The notes under the pieces are model-generated. The model had not been told where the DNA came from. It worked only from the letters and a program-made list of their open reading frames with translations, and did not search any database. From NCBI RefSeq assembly GCF_900107535.1, contig NZ_FNRA01000011.1, positions 62,001-126,000 of the forward strand: a DNA stretch of 64,000 bases, read 5' to 3'. The position numbers were made by a program, and so were the translations under genes. Of this stretch, positions 1 through 9,228 are shown in pieces; within the stretch, counting starts at the first letter, position 1, and each line of letters begins with the position of its first letter. This stretch comes from Pedobacter hartonius (GTDB taxonomy: Bacteria > Bacteroidota > Bacteroidia > Sphingobacteriales > Sphingobacteriaceae).

Positions 1-181
1 GCCCTTCTTTCGTACCAACCCACATAAATCCTTTTTGATCCTGAAGAATAGCGATGACAGTATTATGTGCCAGTCCGTCTTCCGCCTGGTAACGCTTAAA
101 ATAATAGGATTGCCCGCTGGCGAAAAATGGCAGTAGGCATAAGATGGTATAGAGCAGGTTTTTTTTATCAGATCGAAACAT
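1..181 (-). CDS. hybrid two-component sensor, N-terminal fragment
   Basis: The reverse strand from the ATG at 181 encodes about 60 residues that run off the window edge. A signal peptide or first membrane segment (residues about 8-22, ending near ASGQS) is followed by YYFKRYQAEDGLAHNTV and then a FMWVGTKEG motif. Phe-x-Trp-[IV]-Gly-T is the hallmark of the first blade of the two-component-regulator propeller in the periplasmic sensor of Bacteroidota hybrid two-component systems, which usually control glycan-use genes. It is divergent from the secreted DUF4965 gene at 413, so it may regulate that gene, but this is inferred from position only. The kinase, receiver and AraC parts lie outside the window, so the full architecture is not seen. 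Confidence 0.75.
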   Translation of the reverse strand, partial: MFRSDKKNLLYTILCLLPFFASGQSYYFKRYQAEDGLAHNTVIAILQDQKGFMWVGTKEG

Positions 182-412
182 ATTTGGTGGAATCAAATAT
201 AAGTATTGAGCATAAGCCAGCCGGAAATATGAGACAAACTAACTAAATATTGATCAATTTAGTAGGCTGAGAATAATTTAATTTGCTTTTAAATTTTAAT
301 TTATTGTTCAGCGGGCATTAAGCGTCTTTTAAAAGCGCAAACCCTGCGGGGAGTAATGACTGTTCTAACCAAATCATGGAAAAAATTTAATCTTCCATAT
401 TATTAAAAAACT

Positions 413-2890
413 ATGAAGTGTTTCAAAAGACTTAATGCGCTCTGCCTGCTGATCTTTATCATCAGCGGGCAAACAGCCCTGGCGCAGGACGACCGCATAC
501 CGGCCTATCCCTTAATTACCCACAACCCCTATTTCAGTGTCTGGTCCAATACCGACCAGCTGAATGGCTCTGTCACCAAACACTGGACAGGGAAAGATCA
601 ATCCATGATCGGGCTGATTAAAGTAGATAAGCAATATTACAGGTTCATGGGAACAGTATCCCCAAGGTTCAAAAACCTGGTTGCTACAGGAGAGGAACTG
701 CCTGGAAAATGGCAGTACACAGAACAGAATCCCGGAAATGGCTGGGAAGGGGCGGGCTATGCAGACCAGTCCTGGAAAAGCGGCCTTGCTCCTTTCGGGG
801 ATCAGCGGGCGCAGGCCGGAACAAGCTGGACGGGGAAAGACCTCTGGATCCGCAGGAAGTTTAAGCTGACCGCAATACCCAAAGGGCCGCTATTCCTGAA
901 GCTCTACCAGGATGACGATGCCGAGGTTTTCCTGAACGGTAAGCAGATTGCCGGCACTAAGGGTGCAACAGGAAGTGCTGTAATGATTCCCCTGGATGCG
1001 GCAATGAAGTCGCTCCTGAAGCCGGGAGAAAATACACTCGCTGTTCATTGTTTAAATACCGGAGGCGGATCATGGCTGGACGTAGGTTTGTCTGAAAAAT
1101 TGGCAGACCTTCCGGGCGATGTCTTTCTGACAGCAAAACAAACCAGTGTGAAACTCACCGCAACCCAAACGATCTATCAGTTTCAATGCGGAACTGTTGA
1201 CCTGAAAGTGACCTTTACATCCCCGCTGATTTTGCAGGACCTCAGCTTACTGACCAACCCCGCTTCTTATCTGAGCTACGAAGTCAATGCAAACGATAAG
1301 CAAACACATCACGTTTCCATTTTCACCAGCGTTTCATCAGGCCTGGCCACCAACCAGTCTTCACAGGAAGTGCAGGCCTCTGCTTATACCAGTAACGGGC
1401 TTGCAATTTTAAAGGTAGGTACGACCGCGCAGCCTGTCCTCAAAAAGAAGGGGGATGATGTTCGGATCGACTGGGGTTATCTCTATGTATCAGCCCCTTC
1501 TGCTGCAAGTGCTAAACAATATATTACAGGCAGCGAAAATGCCTTGTCTTCTTTTAAAACGGAAGGAAAGCGGTCCACCAATCTGACAGGGAAGTCGCTG
1601 ATGTTAAATACAGTAATCCCTTTTGGTAGTGTAGGCATCCAAAAGCAAAACAAGTTCATGGTCATCGGTTATGACGATCTGTATTCCGTACAGTATTTTC
1701 ACACAGACCTGAAACCCATGTGGCGTGATGTTCCGGGGGCAACCATGGAAGGGGTATTGAGTACCGCTACTAGTAACTATGAAAAAGTGCTGGAAAAATG
1801 CCGCAATACTGATACTGAAGTTTATAATGATGCCCTGAAGTCCGGTGGAGAACAGTATGCCAAACTCTGTGTGATGGCTTACCGCCAGAGTATAGCCGCA
1901 CACCAGCTGGTTAAAGGTCCCGATGGTGAACTGCTGTTCCTCTCAAAGGAAAACTTCAGCAACGGATCAATCAACACGGTAGATGTAACCTATCCATCGG
2001 CCCCGATGTACCTGCTGTATAACCCTGCGCTACTCAAAGGGATGCTGAATGGCATCTTCTATTACAGTGAAAGCGGTAAATGGACCAAACCTTTCGCTGC
2101 GCATGACCTTGGTACCTACCCTCTGGCCAACGGACAGACCTACGGCGAGGATATGCCTGTTGAGGAATCCGGAAATATGATCATCCTCAGCGCTGCCATT
2201 GTAACTGCCGAAAAGAACCCAGAGTATGCCAGGAAACACTGGAAAACCCTGACCATATGGAGCAATCATCTTGCACAAACCGGTTTTGATCCGGAAAACC
2301 AACTGTGTACCGACGATTTTGCCGGGCATCTGGCACATAACGCCAACCTGTCCGTCAAAGCGATCGTAGCAATCGGTGCCTATGCCCGCATGGCAGATAT
2401 GCTGGGTGAGAAGGAAACCGCAGCCAAATATCAGAAACTTGCTGCAGAGATGGCAGCCAACTGGATTACTAAGGCCGATGCAGGAGATCACTTTGCCCTG
2501 GTATTTGACAATAAGAATACCTGGAGCCAAAAGTATAATATGGTATGGGATAAAGTCCTTGAATTGAATTTATTCCCTCAGCCGGTATATGATAAGGAAA
2601 TCAAATTCTACCTCAGTCATCAGAATGCATTTGGATTGCCACTGGATAGCCGTAAAACCTATACCAAGTCTGACTGGATCATCTGGACAGCGACTATGGC
2701 GGCTAAAGAGGCAGATTTCAAAGCGCTCGTTGAGCCGGTTTATAACTATGCGTTGAAAACATCTTCCCGTGTTCCATTGAGCGACTGGCATGAAACACTG
2801 GACGGTAAAATGGTTGGTTTCCAGGCACGCAGTGTAGTTGGAGGGTATTTTATGAAGGTACTGGCTGACAAGATGAGTAAGCAGAAATAG
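413..2890 (+). CDS. secreted DUF4965/glutaminase A-like protein
   Basis: 825 residues with a signal peptide (about 1-25, cleavage near ALAQ). The mature start, PAYPLITHNPYFSVWS, is the DUF4964 signature. The C-terminal half carries the alpha/alpha-barrel regions of the DUF4965/DUF1793 family (for example GQTYGEDMPVEESGNM and SDWIIWTATMAA), the family of fungal glutaminase A. A jelly-roll, galactose-binding-like segment is inserted at about 98-230 (LFLKLYQDDDAEVFLNGKQI). The protein is probably periplasmic or exported. Substrates of bacterial members are poorly defined: they could be glutamine-like amides or glycans. It stands alone, divergent from a hybrid sensor, and ends at a strong bidirectional hairpin. 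The family call is confident; the activity is not. Confidence 0.85.
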   Translation: MKCFKRLNALCLLIFIISGQTALAQDDRIPAYPLITHNPYFSVWSNTDQLNGSVTKHWTGKDQSMIGLIKVDKQYYRFMGTVSPRFKNLVATGEELPGKWQYTEQNPGNGWEGAGYADQSWKSGLAPFGDQRAQAGTSWTGKDLWIRRKFKLTAIPKGPLFLKLYQDDDAEVFLNGKQIAGTKGATGSAVMIPLDAAMKSLLKPGENTLAVHCLNTGGGSWLDVGLSEKLADLPGDVFLTAKQTSVKLTATQTIYQFQCGTVDLKVTFTSPLILQDLSLLTNPASYLSYEVNANDKQTHHVSIFTSVSSGLATNQSSQEVQASAYTSNGLAILKVGTTAQPVLKKKGDDVRIDWGYLYVSAPSAASAKQYITGSENALSSFKTEGKRSTNLTGKSLMLNTVIPFGSVGIQKQNKFMVIGYDDLYSVQYFHTDLKPMWRDVPGATMEGVLSTATSNYEKVLEKCRNTDTEVYNDALKSGGEQYAKLCVMAYRQSIAAHQLVKGPDGELLFLSKENFSNGSINTVDVTYPSAPMYLLYNPALLKGMLNGIFYYSESGKWTKPFAAHDLGTYPLANGQTYGEDMPVEESGNMIILSAAIVTAEKNPEYARKHWKTLTIWSNHLAQTGFDPENQLCTDDFAGHLAHNANLSVKAIVAIGAYARMADMLGEKETAAKYQKLAAEMAANWITKADAGDHFALVFDNKNTWSQKYNMVWDKVLELNLFPQPVYDKEIKFYLSHQNAFGLPLDSRKTYTKSDWIIWTATMAAKEADFKALVEPVYNYALKTSSRVPLSDWHETLDGKMVGFQARSVVGGYFMKVLADKMSKQK

Positions 2891-2935
2891 TATATCTATA
2901 TATCTAGATACCCTTCTGATCATGGGATCTTCTAT

Positions 2936-3026
2936 CTTGAAAAGAGGGTATACGCTATTCCGGCTGCATTAATTCGCTACGCGAAAGAACGACCAGGCCG
3001 CAATAGCGTATACCCTCTTTTTTAAA
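2936..3026. terminator. bidirectional terminator hairpin
   Basis: An outer perfect stem of about 20 bp (AAAAGAGGGTATACGCTATT against its complement) encloses an inner small hairpin TTCGC-TAC-GCGAA, and the stem ends in a run of T on both strands. It lies between the convergent genes ending at 2890 and 3083, so it can serve both. Confidence 0.8.
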
Positions 3027-3082
3027 GATCATCTAAGGGATTAACCCAAACCACCGTTCATAGATGGTCTTAAAACAACCGG

Positions 3083-4258
3083 TCAGATATTGATATTTTC
3101 CAGGTATTTATAACCGCTGCCGGTATTCAAAAGAAGAACTCTTTCGCCACTGCGGATCCAGTTGGATGCTTTCAGAGTTTTAAAAGCCTGCCACAGGGCG
3201 GCGCCTTCAGGGGCAATCAGCATGCCTTCTTTTCTGGCAATTTCCTTTAATGCAGACTCCATTTGTATATCACTGACACTAATAGCTGTTCCTGCACTTT
3301 CCCTGAGCACTTTCAGAATCAACTTATCTGCGTATGGTTTCGGCACCCTCAGCCCGTTGGCGATGGTAAAGCCACGGTCCACAAACTGCGATTGCAGTTC
3401 CTGGTGATGGAATGCCTGTGTAATTCCGTCGCAGCTTTCTGACTGTACTGTCACCATTCTCGGCCGTTTACTGCCTATCCATCCCATCTTTTCCATCTCA
3501 TCAAAGGCTTTCCATATCCCGATCAGGCCGGTGCCTCCCCCTGTCGGATAAAGGATCACATCCGGAACTTCCCAGTTAAATTGTTCTGCAATTTCATAGC
3601 CCATTGTCTTTTTGCCTTCCAGACGGTAGGGTTCTTTGAGTGTCGACACCTGGAACCATCCGTTTTCGGTAGCATCTTTATCGGCCAGTTTTCCGCAGTC
3701 GGAGATATTGCCGTCCACCTCGATTAAGTTTGCACCATACAGGCGGCATTCATCTTTAAAAACCTTCGGGGTTAACTTAGGCATATATACATATGCATTT
3801 AATCCCCCCTGTGCGCAATAAGCAGCCAATGCACCCCCGGCATTTCCGGCCGTTGGCGTAACAATGTTTGTAATTCCAAGTTCCTTTGCCTTGGAAACTG
3901 CCGAACTTATTCCCCTGGCTTTAAAGGAGCCTGTCGGGTTGCCCGATTCATCTTTCCAGAACACTTCATTGTCGTTTTCCTGGTAGGATAAATTCCTGAG
4001 CGGGAGAACAGGCGTAAAACCTTCACCAAGGGTGACGACATGCGCAGGGTCTGCTACCGGCAGAAATTCGTGGTAGCGCCACATCGTTGCCGGTCTGCCT
4101 GAGAAGAGCCTTTCCGGGTCAGTACTGAGCGGCAGGTTATACCCTGCGAATAGCGAAGATTTACAGGCTTCATTCAAACATACGGTCTGTATAACAGTTG
4201 ATGGATATCTCGTGCCGCATGCGGGGCAGTAGAGATCTTCAATCAGGGATAGTTTCAT
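3083..4258 (-). CDS. threonine synthase-like PLP enzyme with zinc ribbon
   Basis: 391 residues, fold-type II PLP enzyme. The N-terminus has a Cys4 zinc-ribbon-like element (C11, C14, C27, C32). GEGFTP near 78-83 and the Schiff-base lysine K113 in GSFKARG follow. The glycine-rich phosphate-binding loops are PTAGNAGG and PTGGGTGLIG, and the C-terminal NTGSGYK is typical. This is the architecture of short threonine synthases (phosphohomoserine to threonine). It is not beside thrA or thrB; instead it is divergent from a LysR gene that precedes a fucosidase/D-amino-acid operon. A catabolic lyase or dehydratase acting on a hydroxy amino acid is therefore possible. The fold and family are confident; the exact reaction is not. 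Confidence 0.75.
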   Translation of the reverse strand: MKLSLIEDLYCPACGTRYPSTVIQTVCLNEACKSSLFAGYNLPLSTDPERLFSGRPATMWRYHEFLPVADPAHVVTLGEGFTPVLPLRNLSYQENDNEVFWKDESGNPTGSFKARGISSAVSKAKELGITNIVTPTAGNAGGALAAYCAQGGLNAYVYMPKLTPKVFKDECRLYGANLIEVDGNISDCGKLADKDATENGWFQVSTLKEPYRLEGKKTMGYEIAEQFNWEVPDVILYPTGGGTGLIGIWKAFDEMEKMGWIGSKRPRMVTVQSESCDGITQAFHHQELQSQFVDRGFTIANGLRVPKPYADKLILKVLRESAGTAISVSDIQMESALKEIARKEGMLIAPEGAALWQAFKTLKASNWIRSGERVLLLNTGSGYKYLENINI

Positions 4259-4411
4259 TTAAAAGTATTAATTCCTGTAAATGTATCAGCTAATCAAATC
4301 CCTTACTTATACATTTTGCTGATATGCCATAACCAAACTATCACCAATAAAAAATCAAATGAATTAATTACCTTCAAAAGAGTTATTTTTACGCTCTATA
4401 AATCCTCATCT

Positions 4412-5317
4412 GTGCTTTCATTAAGTCACCTTGTCTTTCTAGAAGTTGCGGCTAACCTTAGTTTTTCCAAGGCAGCCAAAGCCCTGTATATTAGCCAGCC
4501 TGCAATCAGCAGGCATATCCATATGCTGGAAGGGCAATACAATTGCGCCCTTTTTGAGCGTAAAGGTAACAGCATACAGCTTACTGTAATTGGAGATACC
4601 ATTTACAAATACCTTCAGGAAGCAAGGGAAATACAGCGGAAGATTGAATTTGAGGTGAGCACGCTGAAGCAGGAAGCGGAAGCGGCAGGGAATTTAAAGC
4701 TGGGCGCCAGCACCACGGTATCCCTCTATATCATCCCGGGTATTCTTTCAGCCTTCCACCAGATGATGCCAAAGATCAATATCCAGGTAGTAAACCGGAA
4801 TACTGAAAATATCATTACGGCCTTGCTCAATAAACAGATCGACGTAGGAATTGTAGAAGTAGAAAATAAGATCAACCTGGTCAATTATGATTACTTCACC
4901 TCAGATAAAGTGATTGCAGTTTGTGCCGCCAAAAGCCACCTGGCCAAAGCAGGATGTTTAACACTCACAGAACTGCTGAAAACCAATGTGGCCCTGCGCG
5001 AGGTAGGTTCCGGAACGTTGTCTGCACTGACGCGCGAATTAAAAAAGCACGATATCTCTATCTCAGATCTGCACGCCAAAGTACGCCTGGGCGGAACAGA
5101 GGCCCTGAAGAATTTTATACTGGCAGACCTCAGCCTTGGCTTTTTACCCCAAAAGGCCGTTACCAAGGAACTACGCAACGGCGATCTGGTAGAAGTACAC
5201 ATTGAAGGACTGGAGATCAGCCGCGATTTCTTCTTCCTGACCCGTCTCGGCGAAAACTTTGACCTCATCAAGAAGTTTATCCGTTTTTCCCAGCGCTTCA
5301 TACAGCCCGACATATAG
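4412..5317 (+). CDS. LysR-family transcriptional regulator
   Basis: The winged HTH is clear (FLEVAANLSFSKAAKALYIS, QPAISRHI, LFERKGN), followed by a substrate-binding domain beginning near GNLKLGASTTVSLYIIP. The GTG start at 4412 gives 301 residues and puts the HTH at residue 4, the usual LysR layout. An in-frame ATG at 4316 would add 32 unrelated residues and extend into the short divergent promoter region, so it is less likely. The gene is divergent from the threonine-synthase-like gene and directly upstream of the esterase/fucosidase/permease series, so it probably controls one or both. The effector is unknown; an amino-acid-like molecule fits the neighbours. Confidence 0.85.
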   Translation: MLSLSHLVFLEVAANLSFSKAAKALYISQPAISRHIHMLEGQYNCALFERKGNSIQLTVIGDTIYKYLQEAREIQRKIEFEVSTLKQEAEAAGNLKLGASTTVSLYIIPGILSAFHQMMPKINIQVVNRNTENIITALLNKQIDVGIVEVENKINLVNYDYFTSDKVIAVCAAKSHLAKAGCLTLTELLKTNVALREVGSGTLSALTRELKKHDISISDLHAKVRLGGTEALKNFILADLSLGFLPQKAVTKELRNGDLVEVHIEGLEISRDFFFLTRLGENFDLIKKFIRFSQRFIQPDI

Positions 5318-5357
5318 CGGCCTATTAATTCCTATCTTGTCTCTTCAAATCTTAATC

Positions 5358-6140
5358 ATGGCTATTTTGAAGAATTCAATCTTAATCCTTATCCTCCTTG
5401 TTCTGCACGTCAGCAGCGTAAACGCCCAGTCTGTAAAGCAAAATTTCAATATCGTTTTTATTGGCAACAGCATCACCCATGGTTCAGGATTGCCCGATCC
5501 TGAAACACAGGCACCCCCTGTCATTGCCGCACAAAAACTAAGAGCGTTTAAAGACATAGGCACCGTGCAGATCAGTAACGTTGGCAGGAGCGGATCTACG
5601 ACGCTGGACTGGCTGCCTGAAAATAACAAACTGTTTCCGACTGCCAGGCAGGCTGCCGGCAGGTATGCCACTGATAGTGCTACCCTGCTTTTTTCTATCG
5701 TTCTGGGAACGAATGACAGTGCAATAAAAGGACCGCATGGCGCCCCGGTATCACCTGAGGATTACCACGGAAATTTAATAAAGATTGCCGACAGGCTATT
5801 GGCTGAATATCCAAAGTGTAAGATTATTTTTCAGTATCCTACCTGGTATAGTGAAAATACCTACAATACTTCTAAATATTTGAAAGAAGGACTGAATAGG
5901 TTGCAGTCCTACTTGCCTGAAATCGATGCAGTCGTAAAAAGTTACAAAATTTCGCAGCCCAACACGGTTTTTTCCGGTAATAAGAAGGTATTTGCCTATT
6001 TCAAAAAGCATCGCGCCCTGTTTCAGAATGAAAAAGGCCAGCAGGGAATATTTAACCTTCATCCTAATGTAGAAGGAGCTGCTGAACTGGGTAACTTTTG
6101 GGCAAAAGCCATTTATAAAGCACTGGAATCTGCAAAATAA
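5358..6140 (+). CDS. secreted SGNH/GDSL hydrolase
   Basis: The start at 5358 is chosen because it begins with a clean signal peptide (MAILKNSILILIL, cleavage near VNAQS) and lies past the LysR stop. An upstream in-frame start at 5259 would overlap LysR by 59 nt. The 260-residue product has the four SGNH blocks: GNSITHG with Ser38, the Gly block NVGRSGSTT, the Asn block VLGTND, and a C-terminal HPN with the catalytic His. The family removes O-acyl groups from sugars or lipids, and secreted Bacteroidota members are often carbohydrate esterases. It is followed 74 nt later by a GH29 fucosidase, which suggests that the two act on the same glycan outside the cytoplasm. Confidence 0.85.
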   Translation: MAILKNSILILILLVLHVSSVNAQSVKQNFNIVFIGNSITHGSGLPDPETQAPPVIAAQKLRAFKDIGTVQISNVGRSGSTTLDWLPENNKLFPTARQAAGRYATDSATLLFSIVLGTNDSAIKGPHGAPVSPEDYHGNLIKIADRLLAEYPKCKIIFQYPTWYSENTYNTSKYLKEGLNRLQSYLPEIDAVVKSYKISQPNTVFSGNKKVFAYFKKHRALFQNEKGQQGIFNLHPNVEGAAELGNFWAKAIYKALESAK

Positions 6141-6214
6141 TTGTTAACATTAAAAAAAAAATGACAACCTGAAAAGCTGATCTACTCACCAGAAAGGCGC
6201 AGAAAAAACAAAAA

Positions 6215-7855
6215 ATGATGAAAATAATTTACATGACATTAGCCCTTTGCTTCTTTTACAATCTTTCGTTCTCCCAAAACGATGTGGTAAATGACGATGA
6301 AGGAAGCAGTTACAACCTGAACAAACCCGAACGTGAAGAATGGCTCCGTGATACTGGAGCGGGTTTATTTATTCACTTCAACGTTGATGCCCAACTGGGC
6401 GTAGTGATCAGCCATTCGCTGGTTGGCGCTTCAAACGATTATGTAGAACGTTATTTTAACGAGTTACCTAAAACGTTTAACCCTTCAAAATTCAATCCCA
6501 AAGAAATTGCCGAACTCGCAAAGATGGCGGGCATGAAATATATCTGTTTTACCACAAAACACCATGCCGGGTTTTGTTTCTGGGACACGAAAACCACTGA
6601 TTTCAACATCACGAAAACACCCTATAAAAAGGATATGCTGAAGGAATTTGTGGATGCCACCAGGGAAGCAGGCCTGGACGTAGGGTTTTATTTCTCTCCT
6701 GAGGATTTCAACTTCTTGCGCAGCCATAATATACCGATCAGCAGGACCAATGTGAAAATGGATGCCAAAACTACAAAAGAATACAACGACTATAACCGCA
6801 AACAGTGCGAAGAACTGATGACTAACTACGGTAAGATTGATGTGTTCTTTATTGACGGCGAACCTAAAGAAGTGGTAAAGGAAACCTGCTGGAGGTTACA
6901 GCCAAATCTGCTGATCACACGCGGGGCTATCAAAACGCCTGAGCAGGCATTGCCCGGTGCAAAGATCACCCAGCCCTGGTTATCGCCGATCACGATGGGT
7001 ACAGCCTGGCAGTACCAGCCTACTAATGACCGTTACAAATCCGGCACGCAACTGATCAACCTGATGATCGAAGCAAGGGCCAAAGGCGGTTCCCTGTTAT
7101 TAAACATAGGGCCGAAACCGAATGGCGAAATGGCTATCCAGCAGGAAGACCGTTTACGTGAAATGGCACTATGGAATTTTATTAACCACGAGAGCATGGA
7201 CAGTGTCCGCAGCTGGGTGGTAAGCAAGGAAGATGATATCTGGTTTACCAAAAAAGGTAAAAGTACGGTTTACGCATTTGTTACAGATGTGGCCGACTGG
7301 AAGGAGGCCGCCCGCAAAACTTTTCTGCTGCGGTCAGTAAAAAGTACCCCGGATACAAAAATCAGTGTCCTTGGGCAAAACAGCCAGATCATTGAGTATA
7401 AAGCAGACCTTGATGTGAGCTGTAAATATACCCAGACTACCGAAGGCCTGGAAGTATCTGTAGTGAAAGCGCAAAGGATCTATGACGACCACCGCTGGCC
7501 AAATGCTGTGGTGATCAAACTGGAGAATGTGAAACCGGTTTTTGAAGAGGCCGTATTTGTAAAAACTATGGGTTCCAGCCTGACGGCGGATGGAGCAGTG
7601 CTCAAAGGTAAAGTGATGGATTATCAGCCCGCGCTGTCAAAAAGGGCAAGGTTCTATTACCGTCCTTATGCAGGGCAGGTAGAAACATTATATGCTGCAC
7701 CATGGGTAAAAACTGTTTGGGTGAATATCAATGCCGACGGTACATTTTCTGCTCCGCTGAAGGGTCTGAAAAAGGGAAGCCGTTTTGAATACAAAGCTGT
7801 TGCTGAACAGCAGAAGGTTGCCGTAGAAGGCGAAACCAGTGTGGTCAGCTTCTGA
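6215..7855 (+). CDS. secreted GH29 alpha-L-fucosidase
   Basis: 546 residues with a signal peptide (about 1-20, ending at SFSQ). The GH29 barrel is recognisable: EEWLRDTGAGLFIHF, then YICFTTKHHAGF (the active-site His pair at about 116-117), then the nucleophile region KIDVFFIDGEP with D214 as the likely nucleophile, then GGSLLLNIGPKPNGE, a signature of the family. A beta-sandwich domain occupies about 340-546. The enzyme should release alpha-L-fucose or a related 6-deoxy sugar in the periplasm or outside the cell. It sits between the SGNH esterase and a GntP permease. The GTDW/WFDG variant (FFID) is somewhat unusual, so the substrate could be a modified fucose. Confidence 0.88.
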   Translation: MMKIIYMTLALCFFYNLSFSQNDVVNDDEGSSYNLNKPEREEWLRDTGAGLFIHFNVDAQLGVVISHSLVGASNDYVERYFNELPKTFNPSKFNPKEIAELAKMAGMKYICFTTKHHAGFCFWDTKTTDFNITKTPYKKDMLKEFVDATREAGLDVGFYFSPEDFNFLRSHNIPISRTNVKMDAKTTKEYNDYNRKQCEELMTNYGKIDVFFIDGEPKEVVKETCWRLQPNLLITRGAIKTPEQALPGAKITQPWLSPITMGTAWQYQPTNDRYKSGTQLINLMIEARAKGGSLLLNIGPKPNGEMAIQQEDRLREMALWNFINHESMDSVRSWVVSKEDDIWFTKKGKSTVYAFVTDVADWKEAARKTFLLRSVKSTPDTKISVLGQNSQIIEYKADLDVSCKYTQTTEGLEVSVVKAQRIYDDHRWPNAVVIKLENVKPVFEEAVFVKTMGSSLTADGAVLKGKVMDYQPALSKRARFYYRPYAGQVETLYAAPWVKTVWVNINADGTFSAPLKGLKKGSRFEYKAVAEQQKVAVEGETSVVSF

Positions 7856-7903
7856 TGAAATTTCAATCAACCCGTTTAATTGCTATGAGTAAATAACAAA
7901 ATA

Positions 7904-9217
7904 ATGACCCTTATTCTCGTGTTTTTATGCATCCTGCTGCTGATCGTCATGGTCTCTGTCTTCAGGATCAATGCTTTTCTCGCTTTCCTTGCTGTTTCTA
8001 TCCTGGCCGGGATTGTATTGGGGATCCCTCTGGCAAAAGTAGTGGGCTCAGTAGAGAAGGGCATAGGTGACGTGCTCGGTTCTTTGGCGGTGATCATTAC
8101 CATTGGTGCCATGCTGGGTAAACTGGTGGCGGAAAGCGGTGCCGCGCAGAAGATCGCTGCGGTGATCATGAATTTCTGCGGAGAGAGATATATTCAGTGG
8201 GGAGTCGTAGTGACAGGTTTCCTGATCGGTATTCCCCTTTTTTACGGAATAGGTTTTGTGCTGATGATACCGCTGATCTTTTCTGTGGTCTACAAATACA
8301 AGCTTCCTCCTTTATACATCGGCCTGCCAATGCTGGCTGCCCTTTCCGTAACACATGGCTTCCTGCCGCCGCACCCCTCGCCATCCGCCCTGGTGATCCA
8401 GTTCAATGCGAACATGGGGCTAACCCTGATGTATGGACTGCTGATCGCTATTCCTGCTATTGTGATCGGTGGCCCGCTTTTTTCCAGGACGCTCAGAAAT
8501 ATTCCTTCAACACCACTGCAGTCTTTTGTTCCGGTAGAAATGCCGGAGGAAGAACTGCCCGGAACATTCAACAGCTTTTTTACTGCATTACTGCCGGTAC
8601 TGCTGCTGATCCTGGCAACAGTGTTCTCGTTTTATACTGCCAGTCATCCGGGCTTGAAGGATGTGATTGCCCTTGCCGGTCATGCGGATGTGGTGATGCT
8701 GGTCTCCCTTTTTACAGCAACACTTACCCTTGGGATCTTTCAGGGCAGGAAGATCTCCGGCATTATGAGTATCTATGCGGACGCTATCAAAGATGTGGCG
8801 CTGATCTTACTGATCATTGGCGGCTCGGGTGCATTGAAACAGGTATTGGTAGACAGTGGCGTGAGCGGGCAGATTGCAAACCTGCTGAAAGACCTGCATA
8901 TGCAGCCCCTGTTCCTGGGCTGGCTGATTACGGCAGTGATCAGGTTTGCAGTAGGCTCTGCGACGGTTGCAGGCTTAACCACTGCAGGGATCATCCTGCC
9001 CTTAATGATCGCAACCCATACCAATCCAAACCTGATGGTGCTGGCCGTGGGTGCCGGAAGTCTGATGTTCTCTCACGTGAACGATGCCGGATTCTGGATG
9101 TTTAAAGAGTACTTTACGCTTACACTGAAAGACACCTTCAAATCATGGGCACTAATGGAATCTATTGTTGGGCTTATTGGCCTGATAGGTGTACTTTTAT
9201 TAAATCAATTTATATAA
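7904..9217 (+). CDS. GntP-family permease
   Basis: 437 residues, nearly all hydrophobic, with about 12 membrane segments. Family marks are GVVVTGFLIGIPLFYGIGFVLMIPL cut by a short loop, LSVTHGFLPPHPSP, and the C-terminal FAVGSATVAGLTTAG and SHVNDAGFW. GntP proteins import gluconate or other hydroxy acids, and DsdX of this family imports D-serine. The next genes encode RidA, a D-threonine aldolase/D-serine dehydratase-like enzyme and a dipeptidase, so a hydroxy amino acid or N-acyl amino acid is a reasonable cargo (inference). Gaps to its neighbours are 48 and 11 nt, so it is probably co-transcribed with them. Confidence 0.9.
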   Translation: MTLILVFLCILLLIVMVSVFRINAFLAFLAVSILAGIVLGIPLAKVVGSVEKGIGDVLGSLAVIITIGAMLGKLVAESGAAQKIAAVIMNFCGERYIQWGVVVTGFLIGIPLFYGIGFVLMIPLIFSVVYKYKLPPLYIGLPMLAALSVTHGFLPPHPSPSALVIQFNANMGLTLMYGLLIAIPAIVIGGPLFSRTLRNIPSTPLQSFVPVEMPEEELPGTFNSFFTALLPVLLLILATVFSFYTASHPGLKDVIALAGHADVVMLVSLFTATLTLGIFQGRKISGIMSIYADAIKDVALILLIIGGSGALKQVLVDSGVSGQIANLLKDLHMQPLFLGWLITAVIRFAVGSATVAGLTTAGIILPLMIATHTNPNLMVLAVGAGSLMFSHVNDAGFWMFKEYFTLTLKDTFKSWALMESIVGLIGLIGVLLLNQFI

Positions 9218-9228
9218 GAAATTAGAAT

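Noticed and set aside
1483..2923. Several long reverse-strand frames inside the DUF4965 gene
   Set aside because: They are antisense to a clearly coding gene, with Cys/His-rich composition typical of shadow frames.
4316..4411. Upstream ATG of the LysR gene
   Set aside because: It would add 32 residues before the HTH, unlike the family; the GTG at 4412 gives a normal 301-residue protein.
8197..9105. 302-codon frame overlapping the GntP permease
   Set aside because: Alternate frame of a membrane-protein gene with Arg/Cys-rich composition and no domain.
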